A stretch of DNA of 64,000 nucleotides from assembly GCF_017901175.1 (NCBI RefSeq), contig NZ_CP072793.1, positions 2,542,001 to 2,606,000 of the forward strand, given 5' to 3'. Shown one piece after another: positions 7,680 through 16,555 of this stretch. This DNA is from Thiothrix unzii (GTDB lineage: Bacteria > Pseudomonadota > Gammaproteobacteria > Thiotrichales > Thiotrichaceae). A program made the position numbers and the translations under genes. Below the pieces are notes generated by a model. It was not told the DNA's origin. It did no database searches and was given only the letters and a program-made list of their open reading frames with translations. Each line of letters starts with the position of its first letter. The first letter of the stretch is position 1.

Positions 7680-7934
7680 ATGGAACAGAACGTATGGCAA
7701 CTCCAAGATGCAAAAAGCAAATTCAGCCAATTAGTCGATAGTGCAATACACCACAGACCTCAGTTTGTAACTAAGCATGGGAGCAATGCTGTCGTTATCA
7801 TTTCATTTGAAGACTATGTAAAATTTATTAAGCCAAAAGATGATTTGGTGTCGTTCTTCAGAAACTCGCCTCTGGCAGAAAGTGAGATTGATTTCTCAAG
7901 AAATAAAGATATGCCCAGAGATATTGAACTATGA
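7680..7934 (+). CDS. Phd/YefM-family antitoxin
   Basis: This is an 84-residue antitoxin. The N-terminal half has the family pattern: a WQLQDAKSKFSQLVD helix, then FVTKHGSNAVVIISFEDY, the usual Phd/YefM DNA-binding fold. The acidic C-terminal tail would bind and mask the PIN toxin. Its stop overlaps the toxin start by 4 bases (ATGA), the standard coupling of type II modules. It probably represses its own promoter through the tandem CTGTCTAGT repeat upstream. Confidence 0.85.
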   Translation: MEQNVWQLQDAKSKFSQLVDSAIHHRPQFVTKHGSNAVVIISFEDYVKFIKPKDDLVSFFRNSPLAESEIDFSRNKDMPRDIEL

Positions 7935-8359
7935 AGTACCTGCTAGATACCTGTGTTATCTCTGAGGTAATAAAGAGAGAACCCAACAAAAATGTTATCT
8001 CATGGTTACAAGCCCAAAATGAAGATGATTTATTTTTAAGTATATTGACGTTCGGTGAGATACAAAAAGGGATTCAAAAAGATCCCGATCAAAGCAGAAA
8101 GAAGAAGTTAAAAATATGGGTTGAAGAAGATTTAAAAAAACGCTTTGAAAATCGAATTATCCCCATTGACTTGAAAGTTGTGACTAACTGGGGTTCTATT
8201 CAAGGTTTAGCGGAACTAGCTGGAAGAACAATGCCAACCTTGGATGGGCTTATAGCCGTCTCAGGATTAACTTATAACTGTACTATAGCCACAAGAAACA
8301 CCTCAGACATGGAACAAAGCACAGCAGAGCTATTCAATCCTTGGGAATACAAGGAATAG
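7931..8359 (+). CDS. PIN-domain ribonuclease toxin (VapC/FitB-like)
   Basis: This 142-residue PIN-fold endoribonuclease toxin has acidic metal-binding residues in the expected order: YLLDTCVISE at the N-terminus (Asp, then Glu), Glu in TFGEIQKGI, and Asp in PTLDGLIA near residue 110. The SxLTFGEIQKGI and LDGLIAVSGL segments resemble FitB-type toxins. It is translationally coupled to the Phd/YefM antitoxin. The IS256-family element is inserted immediately behind it: the target duplication begins 3 bases after the toxin stop. Confidence 0.85.
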   Translation: MKYLLDTCVISEVIKREPNKNVISWLQAQNEDDLFLSILTFGEIQKGIQKDPDQSRKKKLKIWVEEDLKKRFENRIIPIDLKVVTNWGSIQGLAELAGRTMPTLDGLIAVSGLTYNCTIATRNTSDMEQSTAELFNPWEYKE

Positions 8360-8369
8360 AATTGCTCGA

Positions 8370-9683
8370 GAGACTGTAAACTGAACTGTGTAACTGCTAT
8401 ATAACGTGAATCCCAAGAAGGAGCAGTAACATGGAACGCCTCGACCCGAAACTCATGGATGACTTACTCAGCGATTGCAAAACGCCTGCTGATGTCAAAA
8501 ACCTTTACAGCCAGCTCTTGCAGCGGATGATCAACCGCAGCTTGGAAGCCGAATTGGATGTGCACCTAAACTACGACAAGGGTGAGCGTAGCGAAGCCGG
8601 GCAACGGCGCAGCAATACCCGTAACGGCAAAGGCAACAAGACCATCAAAGGCGAATTTGGTGAGTTGCAGGTAGAGACACCGCGTGACCGTGATGGCAGC
8701 TTTGAGCCGAAGTTGATACAAAAACGCCAAATACGGTTAGCAGGGATGGAAGAACACATCCTGACGCTGTACGCCAAAGGCATGACCACCCGCGACATCG
8801 AAGACACGATCAAACGCCTGTACGGGGTGGACATCTCGCATACGCTGATCGCGGAAGTAACCGAAGCCGTTCAGGGCGAAGCTAAAGCGTGGCAGACGCG
8901 AGCACTGGATAATATCTACCCGATTGTCTGGCTCGATGGGATTGTCGTTAAAGTTCAACAAGATAAGCAGGTCATCAATAAATCAGCCCATGTGGTATTG
9001 GCGGTCAACTTACGCGGTGAAAAGGACGTGTTGGGCATCTGGTTGGCAGAAAATGAAGGTGCCAAGTTCTGGTTATCGGTCTTGACGGAACTACGCCACC
9101 GGGGCGTACAAGACATCTACGTGGCGTGCATGGATGGCTTAAACGGCTTGCCTGAAGCCGTCAACGCGGTCTTCCCCAAAACGCTGACCCAGTTGTGCAT
9201 GGTACACATGGTTCGCGCCAGCTTGCGCTACGTCACCGCCAAGGATACCAAAGGTGTGGTCGCTGCCCTCAAGCGCATTTACCAGTCCAGCACTGCTGAA
9301 GAAGCCGAACACGAACTGGAAGCCCTCGACACCGAATGGGGTAACAAATACAAAGCAGTCGTGCGTCTATGGCGCGGTAACTGGGCGAATGTCATCCCGT
9401 TTTTCCAGTTCCAGCCGGAGATCCGCAAAGTGATTTACACCACCAATGCGATTGAATCCCTGAACATGAGTTTGCGCAAGTTTACCCGCAACCGGCGCAT
9501 CTTTCCCAATGACAGTTCAGCCCTCAAAAGCCTGTATTTGGCGGTACGCGAAGCCTCGCAAAAGTGGTCGGTCATTCACCACTGGAAACCCGCTTTGCAG
9601 ACTTTTTTACTTATGTTCGGTGAAGAGCGGGTTCCGCTCTCCGCCCTATGAAAAACGTGTTACACAGTTTATTTGACAGACTC
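8370..9683 (+). mobile_element. Complete IS256-family insertion sequence with 8-bp target duplication
   Basis: The element is 1314 bp. Its ends are 25-bp imperfect inverted repeats with 21 of 25 matches (left begins GAGACTGTAAACTG, right begins GAGTCTGTCAAATA when read inward, both ending AACTGTGTAAC). It is flanked by the direct repeat TTGCTCGA at 8362-8369 and 9684-9691, matching the 8-9 bp duplications of the family. The intact transposase gene and the perfect target duplication indicate a recent and probably functional insertion. Confidence 0.93.
8431..9651 (+). CDS. IS256-family transposase
   Basis: This is a full-length 406-residue Mutator-type DDE transposase. The N-terminal region contains ERSEAGQRRSNTRNGKG and the FGELQVETPRDRDGSFEP core typical of the family. 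Catalytic acids appear as Asp in IVWLDGI, Asp in VACMDGLNG and Glu in TTNAIESLN, with CMVHMVR between the last two. The start has AAGGAG upstream. It is the only gene of the element. Confidence 0.95.
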   Translation: MERLDPKLMDDLLSDCKTPADVKNLYSQLLQRMINRSLEAELDVHLNYDKGERSEAGQRRSNTRNGKGNKTIKGEFGELQVETPRDRDGSFEPKLIQKRQIRLAGMEEHILTLYAKGMTTRDIEDTIKRLYGVDISHTLIAEVTEAVQGEAKAWQTRALDNIYPIVWLDGIVVKVQQDKQVINKSAHVVLAVNLRGEKDVLGIWLAENEGAKFWLSVLTELRHRGVQDIYVACMDGLNGLPEAVNAVFPKTLTQLCMVHMVRASLRYVTAKDTKGVVAALKRIYQSSTAEEAEHELEALDTEWGNKYKAVVRLWRGNWANVIPFFQFQPEIRKVIYTTNAIESLNMSLRKFTRNRRIFPNDSSALKSLYLAVREASQKWSVIHHWKPALQTFLLMFGEERVPLSAL

Positions 9684-9716
9684 TTGCTCGACAACAGCCG
9701 CACAATAACAACACTC

Positions 9717-10871
9717 TCAACGAATCCCCGCCAAATCAAACAACTGCCCGTATTCGCGCATCGCGTAGCGGTCGGTCATTCCCGCAATAAAGTCCGCTAT
9801 CGCACGCGCACGCCCCACTTCCCCTTCCTGCATTTCGTACTGCTTGGCGAACGCCTGATATTTTGGTGTCAGCAAGCGCGTATCCTGCCAATAAGCTTCA
9901 AATAACGCCCGAATCACTTTCCGCGCCCGCCATGTCATGCGGTAGACCGTGGGGTGAAAATACAAATTTTCGCGTAAAAACTTTTTCAGCACGTTTTTTT
10001 GCTGGCGCATATCATCGCCATAACGCATCAACGCCAGCGGTTGCGCCCGCACATCCGTGACACTTTGAACCCCAGAGGCACGAATCGCGGCCTGACTGCT
10101 TTCGATTAAATCCACCACCATATTGCCAATCATGCGCCGCAACGTTTCCCGGATCAGGCGACGACCTTGCAACGCGGGGTAAGCCTGCGTCACTTGTTGA
10201 TATTCGCTGGCGAACACCGGCACATCCTGCAATTGCGCTAAAGTGATTAGCCCCGAACGCAAGCCGTCTTCAATGTCGTGGTTGTTGTAGGCGATTTCGT
10301 CGGCAAGATTGGTGAGTTGCGCTTCTAACGTCGGCTGGGTTTTGTTGAGGAATCGCTCGCCTACGTCGCCCAACGTTTGCGCATGTTTTACAGCGCAATG
10401 TTTGAGGATGCCTTCACGGGTTTCAAAGGTGAGGTTGATGCCGCTGAACTCGGCGTAGCTGTCTTCCAGCACATCCACCACCCGCAATGATTGCAGGTTG
10501 TGTTCAAAGCCGCCATAAGCACTCATGCACGCATTCAGCTCGTCCTGCCCTGCGTGCCCAAACGGGGTGTGGCCTAAATCGTGCGCCAGCGCAATCGCTT
10601 CGGTGAGGTCTTCGTTCAAGCCCATGCTACGCGCTACGGAACGCGCAATTTGCGCCACTTCCAGCGAGTGGGTTAAGCGGGTGCGGTATAAGTCGCCTTC
10701 GTGATTGACGAATACCTGCGTTTTGTATTCCAGCCGCCGGAACGCTTTGGAATGGATAATGCGGTCACGGTCACGCTGAAATTCCGTGCGGTATTGCGGC
10801 GCAGGCTCGGGCGCACGCCGCCCTAAACTCTGCTCAGGATTGGCGGCATACGTCGCAGGTATTTGATTCAT
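9717..10871 (-). CDS. dgt: dGTP triphosphohydrolase-like HD protein
   Basis: This 384-residue deoxyguanosinetriphosphate triphosphohydrolase-like protein would hydrolyse dNTPs to deoxynucleoside and triphosphate. HD-domain metal ligands are visible as RTRLTHSLEV (His68), the pair AHDLGH (His97-Asp98) and a later Asp in NLADEIAYNNHDIEDG. The length fits the shorter group-2 branch. Its start overlaps the stop of the upstream protease gene by 4 bases, so both sit on one transcript. It is the first conserved gene after the accessory segment, with the IS256 right end only 34 bases from its stop codon. Confidence 0.9.
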   Translation of the reverse strand: MNQIPATYAANPEQSLGRRAPEPAPQYRTEFQRDRDRIIHSKAFRRLEYKTQVFVNHEGDLYRTRLTHSLEVAQIARSVARSMGLNEDLTEAIALAHDLGHTPFGHAGQDELNACMSAYGGFEHNLQSLRVVDVLEDSYAEFSGINLTFETREGILKHCAVKHAQTLGDVGERFLNKTQPTLEAQLTNLADEIAYNNHDIEDGLRSGLITLAQLQDVPVFASEYQQVTQAYPALQGRRLIRETLRRMIGNMVVDLIESSQAAIRASGVQSVTDVRAQPLALMRYGDDMRQQKNVLKKFLRENLYFHPTVYRMTWRARKVIRALFEAYWQDTRLLTPKYQAFAKQYEMQEGEVGRARAIADFIAGMTDRYAMREYGQLFDLAGIR

Positions 10872-11980
10872 CGCATCACATCCAGCACCAAGGTTACGTC
10901 TTGGCGGGTTTTGCCGTCGCGTAACAGACTCACCACCACGTTACTGCGGGGCGCGTATTGATCCAGCAGCATGGTTAATTCATCCGCACTGGTAACGGGT
11001 TTACCATCAATCGCTTGGATAATATCGCCGAGCAGTAATTCACCCCGCGCATCGACTTGCGTACCACGAATCCCCGCCACCGCTGCCGGAGTGCCGGGAG
11101 CCACTTCCAGCACCAGAACCCCTTGGGTATCCAGCTTTTGGTTAATCGCCCGGCTCACACTGTCATCAAGGGTAATGCCCAACACCGGACGGGTATAACG
11201 CCCGTCCTTCACCAAACGCGGCACGACCCGGTTCACCACGTCCACCGGAATCGCGAAACCAATCCCCGCCGATGCCCCGGATGGGCTATAAATCGCCACG
11301 TTCACCCCAATCACGCGCCCTGCACTATCCAGCAATGGCCCGCCGGAGTTACCGGGGTTAATCGCAGTATCGGTTTGAATTAGGCCGGACATACTGCCTT
11401 CTTCGCCGCTGTCAATGCTGCGCCCCAGTGCGGAAATAATCCCCGATGTCAGGCTGTGATCCAAACCAAACGGGTTGCCGATAGCGAAAACTTTTTGCCC
11501 CACCTGTAAATCCGCACTCGTGCCGATAGTCACTGGCGGTGGCGCATCAGCGGTGTTTTGCAATTTCAGCACCGCCAGATCGTGTTCTGCACTCGCCCCC
11601 ACCACCACCGCATCAAACACGCGCTGATCCGAGAGACGCACTTTCGCGGTTTTTTTACCTTCGATAACGTGATTATTGGTGACGATATGCCCGGACTCAT
11701 CCCACACGAATCCGGTTCCGGTTCCGCTGGGAATTTCGCTGACATCGCGTGTCCAGATGTTTAACACCTGATCCACCGTGGTAATGTAAACCACCGATGG
11801 GCTGTTTTGGTTGAAAATATCAATCGTGGCTTGTTCGTCTGCGGCTAAATCCCCGCGTGCGGCAATGGTACGCGGCTTGCCTTCGTCACTGCGTTGCCAC
11901 AACGGTTGCGCTAATAACACCAGCAGCAACGCACCCAACCCAAACCAGATCAGTGATTTCACCGACACTTTGCCATTCAT
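10868..11980 (-). CDS. Membrane-anchored trypsin-like serine protease with PDZ domain (DegS/HhoB-like)
   Basis: This is a 370-residue periplasmic S1C protease tethered by one N-terminal helix (residues about 8-25). The catalytic triad is visible as His104 (TNNHVIEG), Asp134 (AEHDLAVLKL) and Ser212 (NPGNSGGPL). A single PDZ domain follows (about residues 255-365, with LLGDIIQAIDGKPV). One PDZ and a membrane anchor are the layout of DegS, which triggers the sigma-E envelope stress response by cleaving RseA; the paralogous DegQ/HhoA type has two PDZ domains. Operon with dgt by 4-base overlap. Confidence 0.85.
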   Translation of the reverse strand: MNGKVSVKSLIWFGLGALLLVLLAQPLWQRSDEGKPRTIAARGDLAADEQATIDIFNQNSPSVVYITTVDQVLNIWTRDVSEIPSGTGTGFVWDESGHIVTNNHVIEGKKTAKVRLSDQRVFDAVVVGASAEHDLAVLKLQNTADAPPPVTIGTSADLQVGQKVFAIGNPFGLDHSLTSGIISALGRSIDSGEEGSMSGLIQTDTAINPGNSGGPLLDSAGRVIGVNVAIYSPSGASAGIGFAIPVDVVNRVVPRLVKDGRYTRPVLGITLDDSVSRAINQKLDTQGVLVLEVAPGTPAAVAGIRGTQVDARGELLLGDIIQAIDGKPVTSADELTMLLDQYAPRSNVVVSLLRDGKTRQDVTLVLDVMR

Positions 11981-11991
11981 GTTTGCCTCAT

Positions 11992-12915
11992 TTACTCAAG
12001 GGTAAAGGCGGTTAACAGCGTGCGCTGCCAATCTCCGCCACCGTCATCACTGATCATCAGGTAACGGTTGCCATCAACGTGGGTTAAGCCTTCAAAATTA
12101 TCCAACGCGAGGAGGCTGGAAAATACCTGTATATCGTGAATCGGGCACGCGCCTTTTTTGGGGCATTGCTTAAAATCCAGATAACGCAGGCTGACCACTA
12201 AGGGATTCGGGAACCCTGACCATGCTCGTTCCAGCACTAACATATTGCCATCGGGTAAGGTTTCAAGCGCGGTAATGCTGCTGTTTTCCGCTGGGTATGC
12301 GTTAAATGACCAGCTTTTGCTTAACCCATACAGCGTATGTAAGGTGCGCGGTTTACCTTTCAAGGGGCTTTCCGGTGCGGTCAATAAGCCATAACGTGAG
12401 TGAAAGGCCACCGATTCCAGCCCGTCATTGGGTTTGCGCAACTGACGCACATCACCTAATTGGCGCGGTAATTCCATGTTTTTGATGGCGCGTCCTGCGG
12501 GGGTGAAACGGATAATGCGCGGTTCGCCTTCAAACGAAATCAGTAATTGGCTATCACCGGCTTTACCATTATTGGCGTTGAGTACTGCTAAACCTTCGGA
12601 ATCACGGCGGCCTTTACGCACCCGCTGACCTTTGCTATCCAGCAAATTCGCGGCGTAAACGGGTTCTGCCGCACTGATACGATTACCATCCCAAGTTAGC
12701 TGGAAATGGAATACCGCACCGCGATCTGACACCGCGTACAACAATTGTTCGTCGGCATCCCAAGCTATCCCGGACAGCTCACCGATTTTCACATCCATCA
12801 CTGTCGTAGCGGGAATGACGACATCACTCTGCCACTGCCACAGCGGTGCGGCTGCCGCGCTCAGGGTGGGGAGCAACAGCAACCCCACCCCGAACCATCT
12901 GCGCCATCGCCTCAT
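11992..12915 (-). CDS. Esterase-like activity of phytase family protein
   Basis: This 307-residue exported protein has an N-terminal signal peptide (RRWRRWFGVGLLLLPTLSAAAAP). The body looks like the six-bladed propeller of the phytase-like domain (Pfam Phytase-like), with family hallmarks ELSGIAWDADEQLLYAVSD near residues 48-66, GLESVAF in the middle, and NFEGLTHVDGNRYLMISDD near the end. The substrate is unknown. The family name does not prove phytase activity. It lies between the DegS-like gene and the TerC gene on the same strand. Confidence 0.8.
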   Translation of the reverse strand: MRRWRRWFGVGLLLLPTLSAAAAPLWQWQSDVVIPATTVMDVKIGELSGIAWDADEQLLYAVSDRGAVFHFQLTWDGNRISAAEPVYAANLLDSKGQRVRKGRRDSEGLAVLNANNGKAGDSQLLISFEGEPRIIRFTPAGRAIKNMELPRQLGDVRQLRKPNDGLESVAFHSRYGLLTAPESPLKGKPRTLHTLYGLSKSWSFNAYPAENSSITALETLPDGNMLVLERAWSGFPNPLVVSLRYLDFKQCPKKGACPIHDIQVFSSLLALDNFEGLTHVDGNRYLMISDDGGGDWQRTLLTAFTLE

Positions 12916-12935
12916 GGCGTTGTTGCAACGACTGT

Positions 12936-13715
12936 TTATGATGATTGCTCCGTGGTTTGTTCAGCGGCTTTACGCTCGTCGTCGTAAATTTGATGCAATT
13001 GCACCGGCTGGGATTTCTTGTGCAGGCGCAAATTCAACATTTCCACACCGAACGAGAATGCCATTGCAAAATACAGGTAGCCTTTAGGAATTTCTTCGCC
13101 CATGCCTTCTGCGACCAATGCCACCCCGACCAATACCAAGAAAGCCAGTGCCAGCATTTTCACGGTGGGGTGCTGTTCCACAAATTCACCAATTGGTTTT
13201 GCCGCAAACATCATTACGCCAATCGCAATCACAATCGCCGCCACCATGACCGCGACATGATCCGCCAAGCCTACTGCGGTAATCACGGAATCCAGTGAGA
13301 ACACAATGTCGATAATCGCAATTTGCACAATCACCAGCGGTAATGCGTTAGCAATGTGTTTGGGGCCGTGTACTTCATCGCCGCCTTCCAAACTGCCGTG
13401 AATTTCGGTAACGGCCTTGTAAATCAGGAACAAACCACCCAGCAGCAACACCAAATCGCGCCCAGATACCGAATGCCCCATGACTTCAAACCACGGCTCC
13501 ACCAATCGCGCTAACCAAGCCACCGACAGTAATAACAACACCCGCGTTCCCATTGCCGCCAACAGACCAAAGCGACGGGCAAACTCACGCTGATGTTCTG
13601 GCACTTTCGCCACTAACAGTGTCAGGAAAATAATATTGTCGATACCTAAGACAATTTCCAACACTGTCAACGTGACCAGCGCACTCCAAATATTAACGTC
13701 CCACAACCATTCCAT
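12936..13715 (-). CDS. TerC-family integral membrane protein
   Basis: This 259-residue protein has about seven membrane helices. TerC signatures are LEIVLGIDNIIFLT (residues about 19-32) and IIDIVFSLDSVITAVG (about 134-149), each with the conserved Asp/Asn pair in a membrane helix. Members are linked to metal export (Mn, Ca) and tellurium resistance, and some load metal into secreted proteins. That link is interesting beside calcium-dependent RTX proteins but is only context. It has a soluble, charged C-terminal tail. Confidence 0.88.
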   Translation of the reverse strand: MEWLWDVNIWSALVTLTVLEIVLGIDNIIFLTLLVAKVPEHQREFARRFGLLAAMGTRVLLLLSVAWLARLVEPWFEVMGHSVSGRDLVLLLGGLFLIYKAVTEIHGSLEGGDEVHGPKHIANALPLVIVQIAIIDIVFSLDSVITAVGLADHVAVMVAAIVIAIGVMMFAAKPIGEFVEQHPTVKMLALAFLVLVGVALVAEGMGEEIPKGYLYFAMAFSFGVEMLNLRLHKKSQPVQLHQIYDDERKAAEQTTEQSS

Positions 13716-13789
13716 CTGTATAAACCCATAAATAAAAGTGGCGCAATTCTAATGGGAGAAACCGCGTGAGGCTAGATACCCTTACCTTG

Positions 13790-15223
13790 TTACAATAACG
13801 GAGCCAGAATTCGCGCGGAATTTTCCGCTAGGCGTTGCCATTGACTCAAGGTTTCGCGTTCTACGCTGGTCACTTCGGTAGCCATTGCACACAAACTCAC
13901 GAAGTCATCTTCCAAACGACTGGCAATCGCTTCCCCGTAAAAAAACAGATTGCCTTCAAAATTCAGCCGAAAACTGCGCTGATCCATATTCGCCGACCCC
14001 AGCGTGGCAAATACGCCGTCAACTGTTACTGCTTTAGCGTGCGGCATCGCACTGTGCAATTCAAAGATACGCACCCCCGCCGCTAACAAATCGTCGATAA
14101 ACGAACGCCCCGCGTACAACACCAAGGGGTGATCGGAACGCCCCGGCAATAACAAGCGCACATCTACTCCGCGTAATGCCGCCGTTTGCAAGCTCAATAA
14201 CAAGGAACGATCCGGCACAAAATACGGGGTTTCAATCCAGATGCGCCGTTGCGCCAAATTCATCGCCGCAAATAACACGGTGTAAATGGTTTGCCACCGC
14301 GCATCCGCCGGGCCACTTGCCAAAAATTGCGCGTGAATCTCGCCCCGCGCTGTCACTGACGGGAAATAGTGCGCATTGACTAAATTGCGCCCGGTTGCAT
14401 GAAACCAATCCTGACAAAACACCTCTTGCAGGCTATTCACCACCGCGCCTTCAATACTGGCGTGCAAATCCCGCCAAGGTTCACCGCGCCCTGCGTATAC
14501 ATCGCCGACATTCATTCCGCCGGTAAACCCCAAGTAACCATCCACCACCACCACTTTGCGGTGATTGCGGTTATTCAGATTCAAACGCCGACTCAGGATA
14601 TTCACTTTCAGAAAACGTTCAACGCGCCCACCCGCAGCCACCAATGGCGCGAAAAAAGCCGTGTTTGCTTGGCGCGAACCCACGTCATCCAGCAATAAAC
14701 GCACCTTCACCCCGCGTCGCGCCGCACGCACCAATGCCTCACGCAAGCGGATCCCGGTGAAATCTGCTTCCCAAATGTAGTACAGCAAATGAATATGGTG
14801 TTGAGCTGCGTCAAAACTGCGCTCCAACGCGGCGAATACCTGCGCCCCGTCACGCATGATTTCCACCGCATTGCCGGACACCGGGCCGGTATCATCCAGC
14901 TTTGCCACCAAGGCCAATAACGACGGCGCAAGCCCTGCAATCGGCAACGCCGGGGGAATGTGCGCCTGCACCCGTTCCAAATCATCCGCGAGTTTTTCTT
15001 CAACCTTGCGGCGTTTGCGGCGGCGTAAATACAAGGGTGTTGTGCCAAACAACCAAAAGCCCAGCAAACCGATGAACGGTAGCAACACAATCACCAAGAC
15101 CCACGCCAATGTCGCCCCCGACTCGCGGCGTTGTGCCACCACCGTCGGGATCAAAATCGCAATAATCAGGATGTCGAGCAGCAATAACCCGCTGTTAACC
15201 CAACCATTCCAGTAAGCACTCAC
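13790..15223 (-). CDS. cls: Cardiolipin synthase
   Basis: This 477-residue inner-membrane phospholipase D-superfamily enzyme condenses two phosphatidylglycerols to cardiolipin. Two N-terminal membrane helices (about residues 10-30 and 38-60) precede two HKD motifs: NHRKVVVVDGYLGFTGG in the first half and HAKAVTVDGVFATLGSAN in the second. Length and layout match ClsA. The stop of the upstream permease gene is 3 bases away, so it probably shares a transcript with it. Confidence 0.92.
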   Translation of the reverse strand: MSAYWNGWVNSGLLLLDILIIAILIPTVVAQRRESGATLAWVLVIVLLPFIGLLGFWLFGTTPLYLRRRKRRKVEEKLADDLERVQAHIPPALPIAGLAPSLLALVAKLDDTGPVSGNAVEIMRDGAQVFAALERSFDAAQHHIHLLYYIWEADFTGIRLREALVRAARRGVKVRLLLDDVGSRQANTAFFAPLVAAGGRVERFLKVNILSRRLNLNNRNHRKVVVVDGYLGFTGGMNVGDVYAGRGEPWRDLHASIEGAVVNSLQEVFCQDWFHATGRNLVNAHYFPSVTARGEIHAQFLASGPADARWQTIYTVLFAAMNLAQRRIWIETPYFVPDRSLLLSLQTAALRGVDVRLLLPGRSDHPLVLYAGRSFIDDLLAAGVRIFELHSAMPHAKAVTVDGVFATLGSANMDQRSFRLNFEGNLFFYGEAIASRLEDDFVSLCAMATEVTSVERETLSQWQRLAENSARILAPLL

Positions 15224-15226
15224 GCT

Positions 15227-16489
15227 TTAACGCTCCACTGACGGCACTTTCCATAACAACCATGCCCCGACCCCAAACAACAATAATACCGCCAGCAGAC
15301 CTAAGCGCGGCGAACCCGTCAAAACACCGACCCAGCCCACCAACAACGGCCCCAGCACCGCCGCAAATTTACCCAACATATTGTAAAAGCCGAAAAACTC
15401 CGCCGCTTGATCCTGCGGAATCAAACTCGCGTACAATGAGCGGCTTAACGCTTGCACCCCGCCCTGCACCAAGCCCACGCTCAACGCCAGCACATAAAAT
15501 TGCGACACCGAATCCATCCGCACTGCCATCAGGGTAATCACCACGTAACCCGCCAACCCCAGCAAAATCCCACGTTTAGCACCCCAACGATTACCCAACC
15601 AACCAAAAACCAAAGCCGCCGGAAACGCAATAAACTGCGTCATCAACAATGCGGTAATCAGGTTAGCGGTAGCAAATCCCAGCGATTTACCGTAATCCAC
15701 CGCCATCAAAATGACTGTATCCACCCCGTCGATGTAAAACCAATACGCCAGCAAGAACACCCACACCACCCGTAACTGGCGAATATGGCGGAAGGTTTCC
15801 AACAATTGTTTACCTGAAAGTCGCAGCAATGGCACGAAAGCCGGACGCTGTGCCTGCGCTGGCGCACGTTCCCGCACCCAACGCCATAACGGAATAGAAA
15901 ACACCGCCCACCACACTGCTGTTACCCCGAATGCCCAGCGCACCGCCTGCGTTGCATCCGGCAAACCAAACCAAGTGGGATGCAAAGTCAGCAACACACA
16001 CAAACCGAATAACAAACCGCCGCCCAGATACCCCAAACCGTAGCCCAAGGCCGACACCCGGTTAAACGCCGGTCGTTCGGCAACATCCACCAGCAAGGCA
16101 TCGTAAAAAATATTCGCCCCCAAGAAACCCACTACCGCCAGTACAAAGCCAAACATCGCCCATTGCCACTGGCTTTCACCAACCACGGTTAACCCCAAGG
16201 TAGCGCACACCCCCAGCGTCACAAAGCCCGCCATCATCGGCTTTTTCACCCCGCCTTGATCCGCCACCGTGCCTAAAAACGGCGCGAGCAACATAATCGA
16301 CAAACTCGCCAGCGCGTTTGCCGTACCCAAGTGCAAGGTAATCGCCTCCGACGGCAACCCTTTAGCCCAGTATTCACGGAAAAAAATGGGGAAAAACACC
16401 ACCATGACGGTCGTGATAAAGGCGGAATTCGCCCAGTCGTAGAATGCCCACGCCCAAATAGCGCGGGTTGATGATTGAGTGGTCGTCAT
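15227..16489 (-). CDS. MFS transporter, UMF1/Atg22-like
   Basis: This 420-residue permease has about twelve membrane helices. The N-terminus (IWAWAFYDWANSAFITTV) is the hallmark of the UMF1/Atg22-like branch of the major facilitator superfamily, and LAPFLGTVADQGGVKKP is the cytoplasmic loop between helices 2 and 3. The family includes yeast vacuolar amino-acid effluxers. The bacterial substrate cannot be inferred. It is followed by cls on the same strand with a 3-base gap. Confidence 0.88.
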   Translation of the reverse strand: MTTTQSSTRAIWAWAFYDWANSAFITTVMVVFFPIFFREYWAKGLPSEAITLHLGTANALASLSIMLLAPFLGTVADQGGVKKPMMAGFVTLGVCATLGLTVVGESQWQWAMFGFVLAVVGFLGANIFYDALLVDVAERPAFNRVSALGYGLGYLGGGLLFGLCVLLTLHPTWFGLPDATQAVRWAFGVTAVWWAVFSIPLWRWVRERAPAQAQRPAFVPLLRLSGKQLLETFRHIRQLRVVWVFLLAYWFYIDGVDTVILMAVDYGKSLGFATANLITALLMTQFIAFPAALVFGWLGNRWGAKRGILLGLAGYVVITLMAVRMDSVSQFYVLALSVGLVQGGVQALSRSLYASLIPQDQAAEFFGFYNMLGKFAAVLGPLLVGWVGVLTGSPRLGLLAVLLLFGVGAWLLWKVPSVER

Positions 16490-16555
16490 GGCGGTGCGTT
16501 CCTATAGCGTATCCACGAAAGACACACATCATAACGCAAAACAAGGAGCAGAGTA

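Noticed and set aside
3105-9716. Island bounded by a duplicated ssrA 3' end (att site)
   Set aside because: I searched for the ssrA T-arm/CCA end near dgt and in the segment and saw no copy, so integration at ssrA is left as context only.
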